Assembly: GCF_004912275.1 (NCBI RefSeq)
Contig: NZ_STGY01000025.1
Span: 62,001-126,000 of the forward strand
Direction: 5' to 3'
Origin: Glycomyces buryatensis
Lineage (GTDB): Bacteria > Actinomycetota > Actinomycetes > Mycobacteriales > Micromonosporaceae
Length of the DNA: 64,000 nt
Shown here: positions 15,616 to 23,447 of the stretch, piece by piece
Position numbering within the stretch: position 1 is the stretch's first letter
Layout: every line of letters starts with the position of its first letter
Notes under the pieces: model-generated
The model's input: only the letters and a program-made list of their open reading frames with translations
Told to the model about the DNA's origin: nothing
Database searches by the model: none
Made by a program: the position numbers and the translations under genes

Positions 15616-16470
15616 CTAGGCCAGCGCGCCTCGGATCAGGTCGTGCAGCGACATCGTCGGCCGGTGCAGCAGATCGACCAGGTCCGTCGCGTTCGAGTCG
15701 AGGTCGCCGCGCGCGATGCCCTCGTCCACGTCGGTGAGCATCGCCGCCATCGGCAACGGCAGGCCCGCCTGCGTCAGGGCTTCGGAGTAAGCGTCGGGGT
15801 CCATGTTCTGGTAGACCACGTCGGTCCCGGCGACCTTACCGATCTGGGCCGCCAACTCGTCGTAGGTGAACGGCTCGTCCCCGCACAACTCGAAGACCTT
15901 GTCCACGCCGTGGTCCTCGGTCAGCAGCACCGCCGCCGCCTCGGCGTAGTCATTGCGCGCCGCCGCCGCGACCCGCCCCTTGCCCGCGGCGCCGTAGATC
16001 GTGCCGGACTCCACCACCTGGTTCAGGTTCCCGGTGTAGTTCTCCATATACCAGCCGTTGCGCATGATGAGGTGCGGAAGGCCCGATTCTACGATGTACC
16101 GCTCGGTTGCGATGTGCTCCTCGGCCGAAGCCATCATCGAGGTGTCCGCGTGCAGGATGCTGGTGTAGACCAGCAGCCCGACGTCGGCGTACTTGGCGGC
16201 GTCAATGACATTGCGGTGCTGGGGCAGGCGCCGGCCGACCTCCGAGCCCGAGATGAGCAGCAGCTTCTCGACGTCGCGCAGCGCGGGCTGAAGCGTATTG
16301 GGCTGGGCGTAGTCGGCGTGGCGGACGTCGATGCCGCGGTCGGCGAGATCGTGTGCCTGGTTCGGATCCCTGACCAGCGCGCTGATCTGCTCGGCTGGGA
16401 CCCCTCGTTCCAGCAGGTGTTCGATGACGAGACGGCCCATATTGCCCGTCGCCCCGGTTACAGCGATCAT
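15616..16470 (-). CDS. NmrA/QorB-like NAD(P)H:quinone oxidoreductase
   Basis: A 284-residue atypical short-chain dehydrogenase with the glycine-rich loop VTGATGNMGRLV at the very N-terminus, a VYTSILHAD strand, and MRNGWYMENY, motifs typical of the QOR2/NmrA-like group that reduces quinones or senses NADPH. The start at 16470 is chosen over one at 16500 because agggggag precedes it. It is a single gene convergent with bcp. Confidence 0.8.
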   Translation of the reverse strand: MIAVTGATGNMGRLVIEHLLERGVPAEQISALVRDPNQAHDLADRGIDVRHADYAQPNTLQPALRDVEKLLLISGSEVGRRLPQHRNVIDAAKYADVGLLVYTSILHADTSMMASAEEHIATERYIVESGLPHLIMRNGWYMENYTGNLNQVVESGTIYGAAGKGRVAAAARNDYAEAAAVLLTEDHGVDKVFELCGDEPFTYDELAAQIGKVAGTDVVYQNMDPDAYSEALTQAGLPLPMAAMLTDVDEGIARGDLDSNATDLVDLLHRPTMSLHDLIRGALA

Positions 16471-16628
16471 GTTGCACTCCCCCTCGCAATTCGTGCCCAC
16501 CGGTCATCGAAACACAGCTAAAGGGGCTTGTCAGGGCATGGCGGAAGTCGGGTGCGGAGCTGGCTGGGAGGAGATGAACCTGGACTCACGGCCGACCGTC
16601 GAGGTCGGCCGCGAGCCCCGGTCGTACG

Positions 16629-16685
16629 TCAGATTCGGGTCGCCAGCTCCCTGCTGCGCCTCAGATTCGGGTCGCAAGCTCCCTG
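16629..16685 (+). repeat. 25-bp direct repeat covering the rdgB stop codon
   Basis: tcagattcgggtcgccagct plus ccctg (16629-16653) recurs at 16661-16685 with one mismatch, offset by 32 bp. The second copy contains the stop codon and last codons of rdgB, so the first copy is a duplicated fragment of the gene's 3' end. Confidence 0.75.
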
Positions 16686-17245
16686 AATGCCTTCCCGCGG
16701 TGGGAGATCGCGTTCTTCTCCTGCGCGGTCAGTTCGGCGCTGGTGACGTCGCGACCCTCGGGGAGGAACAGCGGGTCGTAGCCGAAGCCGTTCTCGCCGC
16801 GCTCCTCGCGGCCGATGCGGCCGGGCATCTCGCCGTGGACGACCAGTTCGCGGCCGTCGGGCCACACGATGGCGGCGGCGCACACGAACTTGGCGCCGCG
16901 CCGCTCGTCGGCCAGATCGCTGAGCTGGTCGAGCAGCAGGGCGTTATTGGCCGCGTCATCCTTCTTGGAGCCGGCCCAGCGGGCCGAGAGCACCCCGGGC
17001 ATGCCGTTCAGCGCGTCGACGGCGAGACCGGAGTCGTCGGCAATGGTCGCCAACCCCGAATGGCGGACCCCGTCGCGGGCCTTCAACAGGGCATTGCCCG
17101 CGAAGGTCAGTTCCGTCTCGGGGGTCTCCGGAAACTCATCGACGGCGTCGAGCCCGACGAGTTCGACGCCCGGCGCGGCCTCGGCGAGGATCTGCCGCAG
17201 TTCGTCGATCTTGCCCGCATTGCGGGTGGCCAGCAGGATCTTCAT
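16661..17245 (-). CDS. rdgB: RdgB/HAM1 non-canonical purine NTP pyrophosphatase
   Basis: A 194-residue house-cleaning nucleotidase that hydrolyses dITP/XTP to monophosphates. The N-terminal LLATRNAGKIDEL, central ADDSGLAVDAL and C-terminal SHRGKAF are the expected substrate and metal-binding motifs, and the length is normal for the family. It is 20 bp downstream of rph, the common rph-rdgB pairing, probably one transcript. Confidence 0.92.
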   Translation of the reverse strand: MKILLATRNAGKIDELRQILAEAAPGVELVGLDAVDEFPETPETELTFAGNALLKARDGVRHSGLATIADDSGLAVDALNGMPGVLSARWAGSKKDDAANNALLLDQLSDLADERRGAKFVCAAAIVWPDGRELVVHGEMPGRIGREERGENGFGYDPLFLPEGRDVTSAELTAQEKNAISHRGKAFRELATRI

Positions 17246-17265
17246 GTGCGCTTCCCGGCCTCCGG

Positions 17266-17991
17266 CTATTCGAGCAGGGTGCGGGCCTGGAGCCCGGCGA
17301 GTTCCTTGCAGCCCTTGACGGCGAGGTCGAGGAGGGCGTCGAGCTCGGCGCGGTTGTAGACCGCTTCCTCGCCGGTGCCCTGGATTTCCACGAAGTCGCC
17401 CTCGCCGGTGCAGACGACGTTCATGTCGACCGCGGCGGCCACGTCCTCCTCATAGGGGAGGTCCAGGACCGGCTGGCCGTTCACGATGCCGACGCTGATC
17501 GCGGCGACGGAGGTGGTGAGGACCTTCTCCGGCTTGCGGGCCAGCTTCTTGTCGCGCAGCCAGTCGACGGCGTCGTGCAGGGCGACGTACGCACCGGTGA
17601 TCGCGGCGGTACGGGTGCCGCCGTCGGCCTGGAGGACATCGCAGTCGAGCGTGATCGTGTTCTCGCCGAGCGCCTTGAAGTCCACGCAGGCACGCAGGGA
17701 GCGGCCGATGAGGCGAGAGATCTCGTGGGTGCGTCCGCCGATCTTGCCGCGGATGGATTCGCGGTCGGACCGGGAGTGGGTCGAGCGGGGGAGCATCGCG
17801 TACTCGGCGGTGACCCAGCCTTCGCCGGTGCCGCGCCGCCAGCGCGGGACTCCGGGGTTGACCGAGGCGGTGCAGAGCACGCGGGTGCGGCCGAACTCGA
17901 CGAGGACGCTGCCCTCGGGGTGGTCGGTCCAGGAGCGGGTGAACTTCACGGGGCGCAGCTCATCGGCGGCGCGCTTGTCGGGTCGAGTCAT
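17266..17991 (-). CDS. rph: Ribonuclease PH
   Basis: A 241-residue phosphorolytic 3'-5' exoribonuclease that trims tRNA 3' ends. It carries the VLCTASV strand near residue 35, the characteristic [19 protein letters not shown] segment, the RLIGRSLRA helix and an [13 protein letters not shown] active-site region. The ATG at 17991 is preferred to upstream starts because TACGCT ends 7 nt before it. It is followed by rdgB. Confidence 0.93.
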   Translation of the reverse strand: MTRPDKRAADELRPVKFTRSWTDHPEGSVLVEFGRTRVLCTASVNPGVPRWRRGTGEGWVTAEYAMLPRSTHSRSDRESIRGKIGGRTHEISRLIGRSLRACVDFKALGENTITLDCDVLQADGGTRTAAITGAYVALHDAVDWLRDKKLARKPEKVLTTSVAAISVGIVNGQPVLDLPYEEDVAAAVDMNVVCTGEGDFVEIQGTGEEAVYNRAELDALLDLAVKGCKELAGLQARTLLE

Positions 17992-17998
17992 CTCCACC

Positions 17999-18004
17999 AG
18001 CGTA
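17999..18004 (-). promoter_or_regulatory. -10 element (TACGCT), leaderless start of rph
   Basis: On the minus strand TACGCT ends 7 nt before the rph ATG at 17991. Confidence 0.4.
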
Positions 18005-18054
18005 CGGGAACGCACACGAGTATGACACACTGGTTGCTGCTCAATGGCGCTCTC

Positions 18055-18136
18055 GCACGAGTGGCGGAACTGGCAGACGCGCAGGATTTAGGTTCCTGTG
18101 CCCTAGGGCGTGGGGGTTCGAGTCCCCCCTCGTGCA
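18055..18136 (+). tRNA. tRNA-Leu (UAG)
   Basis: The acceptor stem GCACGAG pairs with CTCGTGC (18129-18135) with discriminator A at 18136. The anticodon arm CAGGA-TTTAGGT-TCCTG gives anticodon UAG. A long variable arm typical of class II tRNAs and the T arm GGGGGTTCGAGTCCCCC follow. CCA is not encoded. Confidence 0.95.
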
Positions 18137-18142
18137 CAGAGG

Positions 18143-18167
18143 AAAGGCCCTGATGACAGGGTCTTTT
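18143..18167 (+). terminator. Rho-independent terminator of tRNA-Leu
   Basis: CCCTG-atga-CAGGG with flanking AAAG/CTTT pairing, ending in tctttt, lies 6 bp after the tRNA. It is one of the few terminators here with a real T run. Confidence 0.7.
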
Positions 18168-18333
18168 CATGTATCTCCCTTTAGTCGGAAAACCCCCATG
18201 GTGACGACTGCGCTGAGGGTCGCGTGGAGCCAGCAGGGGAGTTGATCGAGGGTCGACTTGGTCCATGCGGAGGAAGCCCTTGCCGACTGAGGCGGTCGTG
18301 GACTGAGTGAACGGCTAGAAGTGCGCATCTGGG

Positions 18334-19167
18334 CTAGTCGGGTTCAACGAAGTACCTCGCGCTGGTCTCCCAGTAGTCTTCGACGGATATTACTGCCGCA
18401 TCGACTCCGTCGCTTGGCACCTCGACGCAGGCGTTCCCAGATGCCGTCCCGCCTTCATACACCTCGGGAGTTTCGAAGAGATCATTGGGAATGACCCCGC
18501 ACTCATCCGTGTACAGGGTGTTGTTGAAGTATATTCCGAGTTCAATGTCGTCCCAGGCGAACCCGGAGTCAGATCCTTCATAGATGGCGTCGACCTGAAA
18601 CATGAAGAATTGGTGCCCGTCATCTGGGGGCTCGTTGAACTCGTTTTCGGCGAGGATCGTGTCAGTACTGTCAGGAACGACGTTGCTGAAGGAGACGTTC
18701 CAGTCGCCGATGTCGACCGCTGAACCAGATGGCAGGGGCGAGTTTGGATCGGTGCCGTCCGCACTGTCCGAACCCTCATCGTCGTCGGCGTCGTCGCGAC
18801 CATCCGCGCCTTCGTCGGTCAGGTCCTCTACGTCCGTCGGCCAGTCCTCGACCACGTCTTCGACGGCCCGCCCGACTGCGAGGCTGATGACGGTCGCGAT
18901 GATCAGGCCGATGACCGCCAGCGCGATGCCGATAATCGCCATCAGCCTGTGGGACTTGAAGATGCCTATGATCCCGAGCGTGATCGCGGCCAATCCGAAC
19001 ATTCCTCCAAGGAAGATTCCGGCGACTGGAATGAGCCCGAACAGCAGTGCGGCCGCGCCGAAGACCACGGCGAGGATCGAGATCGTATTGCTGGGCTGCG
19101 CTTGGCCTTGAGCCTGCGGCGGGTAGGGCGGTTGCACTGGTGGCGGTGAAGCGGGCGTCTGGGTCAT
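18334..19167 (-). CDS. Membrane protein with DUF4190-like helices and an extracytoplasmic domain
   Basis: A 277-residue protein. A Pro/Gln-rich cytosolic N-terminus (PPPVQPPYPPQ) is followed by two or three hydrophobic segments (about residues 30-100) resembling the DUF4190 unit, an acidic Asp/Glu-rich linker (about 105-150) and a C-terminal domain resembling DUF4352-type beta sandwiches with two cysteines (DECG and NACVE). It is probably a surface-exposed membrane protein of unknown function. GC content and codon bias are lower than in the neighbours, suggesting later acquisition. The start at 19167 (MTQTP) is preferred to 19182. Confidence 0.7.
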   Translation of the reverse strand: MTQTPASPPPVQPPYPPQAQGQAQPSNTISILAVVFGAAALLFGLIPVAGIFLGGMFGLAAITLGIIGIFKSHRLMAIIGIALAVIGLIIATVISLAVGRAVEDVVEDWPTDVEDLTDEGADGRDDADDDEGSDSADGTDPNSPLPSGSAVDIGDWNVSFSNVVPDSTDTILAENEFNEPPDDGHQFFMFQVDAIYEGSDSGFAWDDIELGIYFNNTLYTDECGVIPNDLFETPEVYEGGTASGNACVEVPSDGVDAAVISVEDYWETSARYFVEPD

Positions 19168-19319
19168 GATGCCACCAACCAATTCTGGTTATGTGTTGGG
19201 CGTCACTTTCAGGACAGCATGAAAATCCGAGGGTGTCTTATGTTTGGCTGGATGCGAACCACTGCGAACTTGGCGAACGGTGCGCCAGGCGTCCGATGTC
19301 CTTCGGTGATCGGTTCGAA

Positions 19320-19337
19320 TTTATCAGAAGTGATAAT
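19320..19337 (+). promoter_or_regulatory. Palindromic operator of the nucleotidyltransferase/HTH pair
   Basis: TTATCA-gaag-TGATAA (19321-19336) is a perfect inverted repeat, extended by one more pair, in an AT-rich patch that also supplies a -10 (GATAAT or TAATTT). It ends 9 bp before the ATG at 19346. The HTH protein of the operon is the obvious candidate to bind it. Confidence 0.65.
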
Positions 19338-19345
19338 TTTGAGTC

Positions 19346-20047
19346 ATGGAATATACCGGGCATGCTTACGATGAGGCGAGTGGAGACCTGCGAGCGGTAC
19401 TGGAGTCGGCCGCGAAGCTGCAGGAGTTGGTTCCGGACGCGGTCCTGGCGGGCGATTCCGCCGCGGCGCTCTATGCCGGGCACAGGGATTCGTACGACCA
19501 TGATCATGCGGTCGCCGACCTCCGCGACCGATTTGATGTGGTGCTCGAGGCACTCGAGTCCGAAGGCGAGTGGGTAACGAACCGGGTGCGGCCGGGCAAG
19601 ATCATTCTCGGTCGTCTCGGCGACATCGAGACCGGCGTGCGGCAACTGATTCGCAGGCGACCGCTGGAGACTGCCGAAATCGAGCTGGGAAGTGGGTGGC
19701 TCCTTCGGGTCCCCACGCCTGCCGAGACCCTGCGGGTGAAGGCCTTTCTGATTGTGCGGCGCAACCAGACTCGCGACTATCTCGACGTGGCGGCATTGAG
19801 CTCTTGCTACGGCATCGAGCGCGCGGCAGTGGTCCTCAGCGGCATCGACGAGTACTACGCCGATCAGCGCAGTGAGGAGGACGGGGTCCGTTCGCAGCTG
19901 ATCCGGCAGCTCAGTGAGCCTTGTCCGGCGGACTTCGCTGTCACTGCGGAGCTGGGTGCCTATCGCAACCTCAGTGAGCAGTGGACCGACTGGTCCAAGG
20001 TGGTCGCCGTCTGCGGGTCCCTCGCTGAGCAGATCGCGAGAGAATGA
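19346..20047 (+). CDS. AbiEii-like nucleotidyltransferase (candidate toxin)
   Basis: A 233-residue protein with the minimal nucleotidyltransferase signature of the AbiEii/DUF1814 group: LAGDSAAALYAGHRDSYDHD (G-S then RxSxDxD) near residues 33-52, and the later KAFLIVRRNQTRDYLDVAAL block (about residues 132-151) with conserved Lys and RDYxD. Known members nucleotidylate tRNA or other targets as toxins in abortive infection or toxin-antitoxin systems. The second acidic residue of the metal pair is retained (DHD). A small HTH protein follows after 4 bp. Toxicity is inferred from the family, not shown. Confidence 0.7.
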   Translation: MEYTGHAYDEASGDLRAVLESAAKLQELVPDAVLAGDSAAALYAGHRDSYDHDHAVADLRDRFDVVLEALESEGEWVTNRVRPGKIILGRLGDIETGVRQLIRRRPLETAEIELGSGWLLRVPTPAETLRVKAFLIVRRNQTRDYLDVAALSSCYGIERAAVVLSGIDEYYADQRSEEDGVRSQLIRQLSEPCPADFAVTAELGAYRNLSEQWTDWSKVVAVCGSLAEQIARE

Positions 20048-20051
20048 CCGC

Positions 20052-20504
20052 ATGGCACTTCGGTTCCGGAATTTGAACATCTCACCGGACGATCCGGTGG
20101 AGCGCTGGCCGGTCGAGGCGGTCCAGACCGCGCTCGAGCGCGGCTCGGTGCGGGACTGGCGGCGGCTGATCGACGCGATCGATCGCGACCCCTGGGGAAA
20201 GACCTCCCGTCAGGTCGAGCACGTACTGAGCTACAGCCGCCCTTACGGCGTCGCAAACCTGATGGAACGAGTGGTGCGGAGCGCCAGAACCGCCGCCGAA
20301 CGCGTCGAACGCGAGGCCGTAGCGGGCAGGATCAGGCAGGCCATTGCCGATTCGGGACTGGCACGCTCCGAATTCGCATCGCGCATCGGGACCTCGGTCT
20401 CGCGTCTGTCGACATATACCACCGGCAAGGTGGTGCCCTCTGCCGCGCTCATGGTGCGCATCGACAGAGTCGCCGAAGAGGCGAGGCGGCGGACAGAGAC
20501 CTGA
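20052..20504 (+). CDS. HTH (XRE-like) partner of the nucleotidyltransferase
   Basis: A 150-residue protein. The N-terminal half is rich in Arg and Trp with no recognised domain. Residues about 95-145 form an XRE-type helix-turn-helix (RIRQAIADSGLARSEFASRI, then SVSRLSTYTTGKVVPSAALM). It starts 4 bp after the preceding stop. As the likely antitoxin/repressor it would bind the palindrome at 19320-19337. In classical AbiE systems the antitoxin gene comes first; here it is second. Confidence 0.7.
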   Translation: MALRFRNLNISPDDPVERWPVEAVQTALERGSVRDWRRLIDAIDRDPWGKTSRQVEHVLSYSRPYGVANLMERVVRSARTAAERVEREAVAGRIRQAIADSGLARSEFASRIGTSVSRLSTYTTGKVVPSAALMVRIDRVAEEARRRTET

Positions 20505-20635
20505 GGCCGCACTCCGCGAGAGCGGCGGATCATTGCGGCCGAGTTCACCGACGCGGCCGCGAGTTGCGAGATCAGGACCGCGATCTGGGGCGGTGGGTTC
20601 AGATAGGCCGACGCCAGGTACAGATTCTTCTTCCC

Positions 20636-20666
20636 CGAACCCGGCAGGTTGATCCTGCCGGGTTCG
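20636..20666 (+). terminator. Hairpin terminator
   Basis: CGAACCCGGCAGG-ttgat-CCTGCCGGGTTCG, a perfect 13-bp stem, lies 132 bp after the HTH gene and 22 bp before the 3' end of the convergent dehydrogenase, so it can serve both directions. Confidence 0.7.
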
Positions 20667-20688
20667 TTGGTTTCCCCGGGCCGACGCG

Positions 20689-21795
20689 TCAGGTCGCCCG
20701 GGCGGGGCTGTGCCAGGTCGCGCGGGGGGTGAGCGGGACCAGGGCCGGGCGGTCGACGGTGGTGGTGATGTCGAGTCGCCGGCCGGTGGTCGCGGATCGG
20801 ATGAGGGCGGTCATGACCTCGAGGGCGTGGAGGGCGAGGTCGCCGCCCGCCCGTGCCGGTCGGTCGTGGTCGGCCAGGGCCATGTCGATGAGGCCGATGC
20901 CCCGTCCGGCGTCGGCGTAGCCGGCGCTCGGCGTCAGGATGTCTTCGCTGGTTCCGTCGTGGAGGGTGACATCGCCGCCGAAGGTGTTGGGGTCGGGGAC
21001 CGAGATGGAGCCCGCGGTGCCGTGGACTTCGATCGGCGGTGCGCTGGTGGCGCTGCCGTCGAAACTCATGACGAGGGTGCTCAGGGCGCCGCCGGCGTGT
21101 TCGAGGATGCCGGTGACGTGGGTGTCGATGCTGACCGGGACCGGTTCCCCTGCACGGGGTCCGGAGCCGATGATCCGGCTGTCGCGGGAGCGGCTGGAGG
21201 CGCCGGTGACGGCGCTGACCGGGCCGAGCAGGTGTACGAGGGAGCTGACGTAGTAGGGCCCCATGTCGAGCAGGGGTCCGCCGCCTTCGGTGTAGTAGAA
21301 GTCGGGGTTGGGGTGCCAGCGTTCGTGGCCGGGGGTGATCATCGTGGCGGTCGCGAAGGTGGGCGAGCCGATGTCGCCGCGGTCGATGGCGGCCCTGGCG
21401 GTCTGGGTTCCGGTGCCCAGCACGGTGTCGGGCGCGCAGCCGATCGGGACGCCGGCCGCGGCCCCGGCCTCCGCGACGCGCCGGGCGTCGTCGAAGGTCG
21501 CCGCGAGGGGCTTCTCGCCGTAGACGCCCTTCCCGGCCGCGATCGCTCGCAGCGCGATGTCGGCGTGCGCGGCGGGGATCGTCAGATTCAGGACGGTGTC
21601 CACTTTGGGGTCCGCGACGAGGGCGTCGACGTCGAGCGCCGCCGCTCCGTGCTCGGCGGCGACCTCGGCGGCGCGCGCCTGGTTCAGGTCGGCGACGGCG
21701 GTGACCCGGAGGTGCGGGTGGTCCGTGAGCGTGGCGAGGTATTGGGCCGAGATGGCCCCGAGTCCGACTATGCCGATGCCGTGCGGGTCGCCCAC
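20689..21795 (-). CDS. Gfo/Idh/MocA-family oxidoreductase
   Basis: A 368-residue NAD(P)-dependent dehydrogenase: the Rossmann loop GIVGLGAISAQYL at the N-terminus, GKGVYGEKPLAAT (EKP lysine) near residue 95, and GGGPLLDMGPYY in the C-terminal domain. The GTG at 21795 lies inside the end of the preceding ThuA gene (28-nt overlap), indicating coupled translation. ThuA plus a MocA-family enzyme is a recurring sugar-utilisation pair. It is unrelated in sequence detail to the first such enzyme at 4146. Confidence 0.85.
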   Translation of the reverse strand: MGDPHGIGIVGLGAISAQYLATLTDHPHLRVTAVADLNQARAAEVAAEHGAAALDVDALVADPKVDTVLNLTIPAAHADIALRAIAAGKGVYGEKPLAATFDDARRVAEAGAAAGVPIGCAPDTVLGTGTQTARAAIDRGDIGSPTFATATMITPGHERWHPNPDFYYTEGGGPLLDMGPYYVSSLVHLLGPVSAVTGASSRSRDSRIIGSGPRAGEPVPVSIDTHVTGILEHAGGALSTLVMSFDGSATSAPPIEVHGTAGSISVPDPNTFGGDVTLHDGTSEDILTPSAGYADAGRGIGLIDMALADHDRPARAGGDLALHALEVMTALIRSATTGRRLDITTTVDRPALVPLTPRATWHSPARAT

Positions 21796-22475
21796 AGGAT
21801 GCCCCTTTCGATGATGGTGCGAACGCTGTTGTGCTGCAGGATGTCGACGCTGTGCCCGGGGGTGGCGACGAGAATGCGTCCCGCCCCCCACTGGCGGGTC
21901 CACACCGCGGGCGAGGTGATCGGCCGGTGCCACGGGTGCCACGGCCGCACGGGGTGGGTGGTGGTGGCGAGGATGTCGATGAGGTCGTCGTGGAGCACCC
22001 AGTACTGCTCGGTGTCGAGTTCGAAGTCGGCGATGCCGCCGGTGACGGGGTGTTCGCGGCCGAGGTCGGTGATCTCGATGGTGTGGCGCAGGTAGTTGTC
22101 CTCCTGGCCGCCGACGCGAAGCTCCGGCTCCTTCGCGGGATGCGTGGCGAACTGGCCGCCGATGAGCTGGAGGTAGTCGGAGGAGGCGCGGTACGAGTCG
22201 GCGATGCCGCCGTGCCAGCCGACCAGGCCCGTGCCCGCCACGACCGCGTTCCGCAGGCCCTCGACCTGCGGCCCTTCGATCTGGGCCATCGTCACGCTCT
22301 GGACGACCAGGTCGGTGCGGGCCATGGCCTCCGCGTCGGCGTACACCTCGGGGGATTCCTCGACCCGGACGCTGTAGCCATTGTCCTTCAGGAAGGGCAG
22401 GAACAGTTCGGTCGCCTCGACCGGCGCGTGCCCTTCCCATCCGCCCCTGACGATCAGCGCTGTTCGCTCGCTCAT
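21768..22475 (-). CDS. ThuA-like domain protein
   Basis: A 235-residue protein of the ThuA (trehalose utilisation) family with a class I glutamine-amidotransferase-like fold: LIVRGGWEGHAPVEA at the start, GTGLVGWHGGIADSYR in the centre and WTRQWGAGRILVATPGHS near the end. ThuA proteins act with MocA-type dehydrogenases in disaccharide or keto-sugar metabolism. The ATG follows cgaaggagccgc. It is the first gene of a two-gene operon. Confidence 0.85.
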   Translation of the reverse strand: MSERTALIVRGGWEGHAPVEATELFLPFLKDNGYSVRVEESPEVYADAEAMARTDLVVQSVTMAQIEGPQVEGLRNAVVAGTGLVGWHGGIADSYRASSDYLQLIGGQFATHPAKEPELRVGGQEDNYLRHTIEITDLGREHPVTGGIADFELDTEQYWVLHDDLIDILATTTHPVRPWHPWHRPITSPAVWTRQWGAGRILVATPGHSVDILQHNSVRTIIERGILWATRTASA

Positions 22476-22735
22476 GCGGCTCCTTCGTCGATGCAGGCCA
22501 GTTCGCGGTCGCCGGCTTGAGCGCCGCGGACGATCGTCCGATCGGCCACGTCGCCACTCCTCGCTCCCGCACTGGATTTACCGATACAAAGCTAGAAGTT
22601 CGCCGACGGCCTGTCAATCCCGTTGTCCCACGATCCCGAATGCGCCATACCCGAACGCGGACGAACCCGCACAGGCTCTGCATCGAGGCGGAATTCGTTG
22701 CCCGCGGAGGTTCCGCCCCGTGACGGCACCCGTCG

Positions 22736-23206
22736 CTAGTCGAGTTCGAGTTGCTTGCGCAGCCTCGCCACGTGCCCCGTGGCCTTGACGTTGTATTGCG
22801 CCAGCGAGACATTGCCCTCGTCGTCGATGACGAACGTGGATCGGATGACGCCCGTAATCGTCCGCCCGTAGTTCTTCTTCTCGCCCCACGCCCCGTAGGA
22901 CTCGAGCACCTTGTGCTCGGGGTCGGAAAGCAGCGGGAAGGTCAGGCCGTCGCGCTCGACGAATTTGGCCAGCGCCTCCGGTTCATCGGGGCTGATCCCG
23001 AGCACCGCGTAACCGGCCGCCTGCAGACCTGCGAGGCTGTCGCGGAAGTCGCAGGCCTCCTTGGTGCAGCCGGGGGTCATCGCCCGCGGATAGGCGTACA
23101 GGATGACCTTGCGGCCCTGGAGGCTCGACAAGGTCACCGTGTCACCGGTGTCGGTCGTCAGCGTGAAGTCGGGTGCCGCGTCGCCAGGCTGAAGTCGTAC
23201 GTTCAC
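22736..23206 (-). CDS. bcp: Peroxiredoxin, BCP/PrxQ type (second copy)
   Basis: A 156-residue peroxiredoxin with the full PrxQ motif YPRAMTPGCTKEACDFRD: peroxidatic Cys near residue 46 with Thr three residues before it, and resolving Cys five residues later. It closes with STFVIDDEGNV. The GTG at 23206 is the best start since upstream codons are not family-like. It is more canonical than the 15134 protein (TPGC against SAGC), so the two are paralogues rather than recent duplicates. Confidence 0.88.
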   Translation of the reverse strand: MNVRLQPGDAAPDFTLTTDTGDTVTLSSLQGRKVILYAYPRAMTPGCTKEACDFRDSLAGLQAAGYAVLGISPDEPEALAKFVERDGLTFPLLSDPEHKVLESYGAWGEKKNYGRTITGVIRSTFVIDDEGNVSLAQYNVKATGHVARLRKQLELD

Positions 23207-23332
23207 AGGTTGCAACCCTACCGGCAGACCCTGACAATCCCCTGGGAGTCGGCTTGACAATGGCTGGCCGGACGCCGCGGCCAGCACGGTGCTGGACACC
23301 GCGGCGGGCCCGCCTTGACGAGCGCCGCGTCA

Positions 23333-23355
23333 CTATTGCAAAATTATTGCAATAG
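23333..23355 (+). promoter_or_regulatory. Nur-type (nickel) operator before ECF transporter
   Basis: CTATTGCAA-aatta-TTGCAATAG, a perfect 9-bp inverted repeat with a 5-bp spacer, matches the Streptomyces Nur box TTGCAA-N5-TTGCAA. It lies 93 bp upstream of the first transporter gene. The identical 9-bp arms occur before the superoxide dismutase gene (48593-48615). Confidence 0.8.
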
Positions 23356-23447
23356 CCCAACGGTGGGCTGTAGATTCCGCAGTCGGCGTCCGGCGATCCA
23401 GCCCGGCGTCGGCGCCCTCTCCCCCTGTCGAAAGGCGGCCCGGCCCC

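Noticed and set aside
20505-20635. tRNA-like or attachment-site remnant after the HTH gene
   Set aside because: The ggttcagat phrase resembles a T loop, but no acceptor or anticodon stem can be drawn.
22476-22735. Operator upstream of the ThuA gene (tttgtatcggtaaatcc on the minus strand)
   Set aside because: Only four of eight half-site positions are symmetric and the LacI core is not matched; too weak to call.
23333-23355. Zur or Fur (zinc or iron) box
   Set aside because: The TTGCAA-N5-TTGCAA spacing and its placement before nickel transport and sod fit Nur better than the Zur or Fur consensus sequences.
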